Origin: Tatumella ptyseos
Lineage (GTDB): Bacteria; Pseudomonadota; Gammaproteobacteria; Enterobacterales; Enterobacteriaceae
Assembly: GCF_030552895.1 (NCBI RefSeq)
Contig: NZ_CP130649.1
Coordinates: 2,170,001-2,234,000, forward strand
Length of the DNA stretch: 64,000 nucleotides
Direction of reading: 5' to 3'
Both the position numbers and the translations under genes were made by a program. A model generated the notes under the pieces. It had not been told where the DNA came from. It saw nothing but the letters and a program-made list of their open reading frames with translations, and made no database searches. This document shows, in pieces, positions 61,466-64,000 of the stretch (positions are counted from its first letter, which is position 1; each line of letters starts with the position of its first letter).

Positions 61466-63235
61466 TCATTGTGCGTTCATCATGGCGCGCAGCATGGCAA
61501 CCGTAGACTGTAGCCTAAGAGAGTGCTCTGAAGAGCGTCCGAGTACTGGATTCGTATCTATAGTGCCTTGCCAAGTTTCACCTTGTAATAAAAGCCGGGG
61601 TTGGATAAGAAATAAACGTACCTTTTTTTCGTGGCTGGTATATCGATAGTTAAATAGCCGACCAAGATAAGGAATATCGCGTAACAGTGGAATACCAATG
61701 TCATGGTGTTCGTCGTGATTACGACTGTAGCCCCCCACCAGCAAACTATAATTAATTGGCACGCGCGCCGCTGTACTAATCTGTGTATTGCTGACGACAG
61801 GCAAACTATCAACTGTCGCTGAGGTACCGTTAGCGATGAGTGGTAAACCACCATCCTGAATATTTAAAATCATCTCAATTTCATTTTGCTGTTCTGCTAA
61901 GCGAGGCAACACGCTAATCATCGTACCGTAGGTAATTTTTTCTAACGACGAGTTTCGTTCTCCTACTAACTTGGCATAAAAGCTACTGTTATTATCGAAG
62001 AGTGCCGGGACATTTTCTTGGGTTAAAATCTCTGGGCGTGAAATAACTTGAGCATTCCCCTTGCGGGCTAAGGCTGATATATCTGCCAAAAAATGTAAAC
62101 TACCTTCCGGAGTGAGAGAACTGGTATTAATGGTAATGCCGCTCTTCCCTAACTGTGCTGCCCCCTGCCAACGAATCCCTAATTCATTAATATCGTCCTT
62201 CGAGATATCGATAATCCATAACGAGAGCTGAATTTGCTGTTTGGGAATATCGATAGCGCTGACCAAATCTTCAACAAAACTTACCTGCCGGGCCGATCCC
62301 TTAACGAGTAGACTGTTAGTGTCGGGGTAGCCGACAATAGTAATCGTTTGCTCAGTAAGGGGAGAAACATCATTCGAATGTTTGATGGCTGTGGCTACGC
62401 TGGGGTCAGATAACGCAATACTATTCCGTCGCGTTGTCGCTATTCCCTCTCCATAGTGACTCCCCTCATTAACGCTTACCGTTGCCCCCGTGGCGAAAGC
62501 GCTTGAACTTCCCTGAATATGACTCGCATTCAATAGCTGATTGAGGACAGTCGCCACACCCGGCAGCGTGGTAGGAACATCACGTTGAGTATAAGTGCGG
62601 TCATTAACAAAGGTATTTTTCAGTTTTATCACGCGGATAGATGTTTCACCGCTCCCAGGACGCGCATAACGACTATCCATATATTTTGCGGCGGTTGTGA
62701 TGAGCTCGACATAAACCGGAGGGCCTGACACATAGAACGAGCCTGAATCGCCATCGGAGCGCAATGGGAAACGGGTATCGTAAAGTCCAGAAGACTGCAG
62801 ATAAGCTACTAAGCGTTCGAAAGGAGCAACCGCTAAACGAATGACTCGGCTATGTATCTCGCTCGCATCATAGACATAGATTGAACTCCCGTCATCGTAC
62901 CAAATGAGCCCCGTTGTCGTTGCTAGTTGCGTGAGTAACGCCTGAGGTTTATTCAGATTAAAGTTACCGGAAATCCGTTTTTTCGCCGCCTCAGGACTAA
63001 CGACGAGAGGTCTATGAAGAACCCCTCCCACAACATACAACAGCTGTTGGATACTATTATTATTCGCAACATAGATATTCTCTGCAGGAAGTGAGGACAT
63101 CTTATTTGTCGCACTCTCCTTCAGAGGCCCTGTTGTAGGTAACAACGCCGCGCGCGTCATTGTGGAGAAAAGTGCACAGGTAACAATCAGAGAGAGTCGC
63201 TGGTAACCACATTGATTATTTTTGAGTAAAGTCAT
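61466..63235 (-). CDS. invG: Type III outer-membrane secretin InvG
   Basis: Secretin forming the outer ring. A signal peptide (LIVTCALFSTMTRAALLP) is followed by N-domains (about 40-290) and the secretin core (about 330-570) with INYSLLVGGYSRNHD and IPLLRDIPYLGRLFNYR. Length 589 aa is close to Salmonella InvG (562). It overlaps the invF stop by one base (TAATG). No invH-like pilotin is in view. Confidence 0.96.
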   Translation of the reverse strand: MTLLKNNQCGYQRLSLIVTCALFSTMTRAALLPTTGPLKESATNKMSSLPAENIYVANNNSIQQLLYVVGGVLHRPLVVSPEAAKKRISGNFNLNKPQALLTQLATTTGLIWYDDGSSIYVYDASEIHSRVIRLAVAPFERLVAYLQSSGLYDTRFPLRSDGDSGSFYVSGPPVYVELITTAAKYMDSRYARPGSGETSIRVIKLKNTFVNDRTYTQRDVPTTLPGVATVLNQLLNASHIQGSSSAFATGATVSVNEGSHYGEGIATTRRNSIALSDPSVATAIKHSNDVSPLTEQTITIVGYPDTNSLLVKGSARQVSFVEDLVSAIDIPKQQIQLSLWIIDISKDDINELGIRWQGAAQLGKSGITINTSSLTPEGSLHFLADISALARKGNAQVISRPEILTQENVPALFDNNSSFYAKLVGERNSSLEKITYGTMISVLPRLAEQQNEIEMILNIQDGGLPLIANGTSATVDSLPVVSNTQISTAARVPINYSLLVGGYSRNHDEHHDIGIPLLRDIPYLGRLFNYRYTSHEKKVRLFLIQPRLLLQGETWQGTIDTNPVLGRSSEHSLRLQSTVAMLRAMMNAQ

Positions 63236-64000
63236 TAAAAGTGCTTCCCAATTTTTCTAAATTCTCTTGGGGTAATCCCAAAATGAGATTTAATTTCGCT
63301 AGAGAAATGGGATGACGAAGCATAACCATTGTTACCCGCAATTGTTGAGATTGAATCGTCTTGCTCAATGAGGTGTAAAACGCTACGAGCTGCCCGCCAA
63401 AGGCGCAATTGTTTTTTGGGGCTTCGAGTAAATGCACGGTAGCAGAGTTTGCGAAAATAGGACTCCGATACTCCATAACGCTTACTCGCACAGTTTATTT
63501 TATGTAGCGTGTTTTCATCTTCATTATTCATCATCTGAGATAATAAAAAATAAGAGACCCAATAATCTTCTCTGTTCCTGATAAAATGAAATACTCTTTC
63601 AAATTGTGAATCTCGAGGATTCAATATTGCAGACATCATTGCCCCCCTGAAGGTTTTATTTTCGTCAGTAATGATGGTGAGGCTTCTTTTTCTAAACACC
63701 AGACTCTTTTTTTCTTCCGCTGGGTCCTGCCACGTCTCCCCGTGGCGATGTTTAGCGTGAAAATCAAGGAAAGAGAGCAATGTAGTAACGGTAGATATCG
63801 ATAACATTTCGACTAACCACTCTCCTCTCAATCGAATACTCACTCGCTCCTCAGTGATGAGCAGTAATGATTGTTGAAGATCTTTCTTCTTCTCGACGTA
63901 ATCATCCCGACACCACGCATGAGAAAAAGACCACCTAGCCGCTGTATTCGTCGGCCTGGCAAACAAAACCCCCTGACTTATAGTAATGGTTTCGTCACTT
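63235..64000 (-). CDS. invF: AraC-family type III regulator InvF, 5' end beyond the window
   Basis: Transcriptional activator of effector and translocator genes. The C-terminal AraC helix-turn-helix pair is clear (YGVSESYFRKLCYRAF and ISTIAGNNGYASSSHFSSEIKSHFGITPREF). The reading frame stays open to the right edge (in-frame residues SDETITISQGVLFARPTN align with the InvF N-terminus), so the gene is partial; a TTG at 63966 is not needed as start. First gene of the visible inv-spa unit. Confidence 0.9.
   Translation of the reverse strand, partial: SDETITISQGVLFARPTNTAARWSFSHAWCRDDYVEKKKDLQQSLLLITEERVSIRLRGEWLVEMLSISTVTTLLSFLDFHAKHRHGETWQDPAEEKKSLVFRKRSLTIITDENKTFRGAMMSAILNPRDSQFERVFHFIRNREDYWVSYFLLSQMMNNEDENTLHKINCASKRYGVSESYFRKLCYRAFTRSPKKQLRLWRAARSVLHLIEQDDSISTIAGNNGYASSSHFSSEIKSHFGITPREFRKIGKHF

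Noticed and set aside
39320..64000. Flagellar export cluster instead of an injectisome
   Set aside because: SpaP/Q/R/S and InvA have flagellar homologues, but the secretin InvG, the IpaB/D-type translocators and the SicA chaperone exist only in injectisomes.

Overview
The window is a chromosomal segment of an Enterobacterales bacterium. The housekeeping backbone (ispG-rodZ-pilW-rlmN-ndk, sseA, sseB-pepB-isc cluster, trmJ/suhB/glyA/glnB/purL/mltF/tadA, yfhL/acpS-pdxJ-recO-era-rnc-lepB-lepA, rseCBA-rpoE, trmN6/srmB/ung) follows the E. coli 57-min gene order, and protein identities are high throughout. Several genes normally interspersed here are missing: hmp, the glrK-qseG-glrR block, pgpC/murR and nadB. 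Moderate GC, this pattern of loss and an Inv/Spa-type secretion island suggest a host- or insect-associated member near Erwinia/Pantoea/Tatumella. The family-level placement is inference.

Layout. 1-4692: start of ispG, rodZ, a C-terminally truncated pilW, rlmN, ndk and divergent sseA. 4693-5943: a gene-poor scar with two inverted repeats and a decayed higBA toxin-antitoxin module (two lesions in each gene). 5944-13790: sseB, pepB and the complete isc operon (iscX-fdx-hscA-hscB-iscA-iscU-iscS-iscR), with two abutting type 1 IscR operators upstream of iscR. 13793-25073: trmJ, suhB, glyA and purL (both with PurR operators), glnB, mltF, tadA and a yfcH-like epimerase. 25234-26433: a small accessory cassette holding a DUF2778/Tlde1-like peptidoglycan-targeting effector with an overlapping small membrane protein (putative immunity), plus an AT-rich leader. 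26434-33077: yfhL and the acpS-to-lepA block. 33303-36137: the sigma-E operon with a recognisable sigma-E promoter. 36268-39319: trmN6, srmB, ung.

39338 to the right edge is an SPI-1/Mxi-Spa-class type III secretion island, all on the minus strand, starting directly after the ung terminator. In transcription order it runs invF (cut by the window edge), invG, invE, invA, invB, spaL, spaM, spaN, spaO, spaP, spaQ, spaR, spaS; a 143-bp spacer with a perfect inverted repeat; then sicA, sipB, sipC, sipD. The place of sipA is taken by two large proteins of about 1192 and 900 residues, followed by an IacP-like acyl carrier protein. The 900-residue protein ends in a recognisable pertussis-toxin-like ADP-ribosyltransferase domain. 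The 1192-residue protein carries a jelly-roll/lectin-like segment, a long hydrophobic segment and an RTX-like glycine/aspartate segment. The needle, inner-ring and organelle genes (prg/org type) are not in the window and must lie elsewhere if the system works.

The best candidate for an undescribed system is this island's effector module: two unfamiliar large proteins plus an acyl carrier protein behind a conserved translocon. The Tlde1-like pair and the decayed higBA locus are secondary accessory elements.
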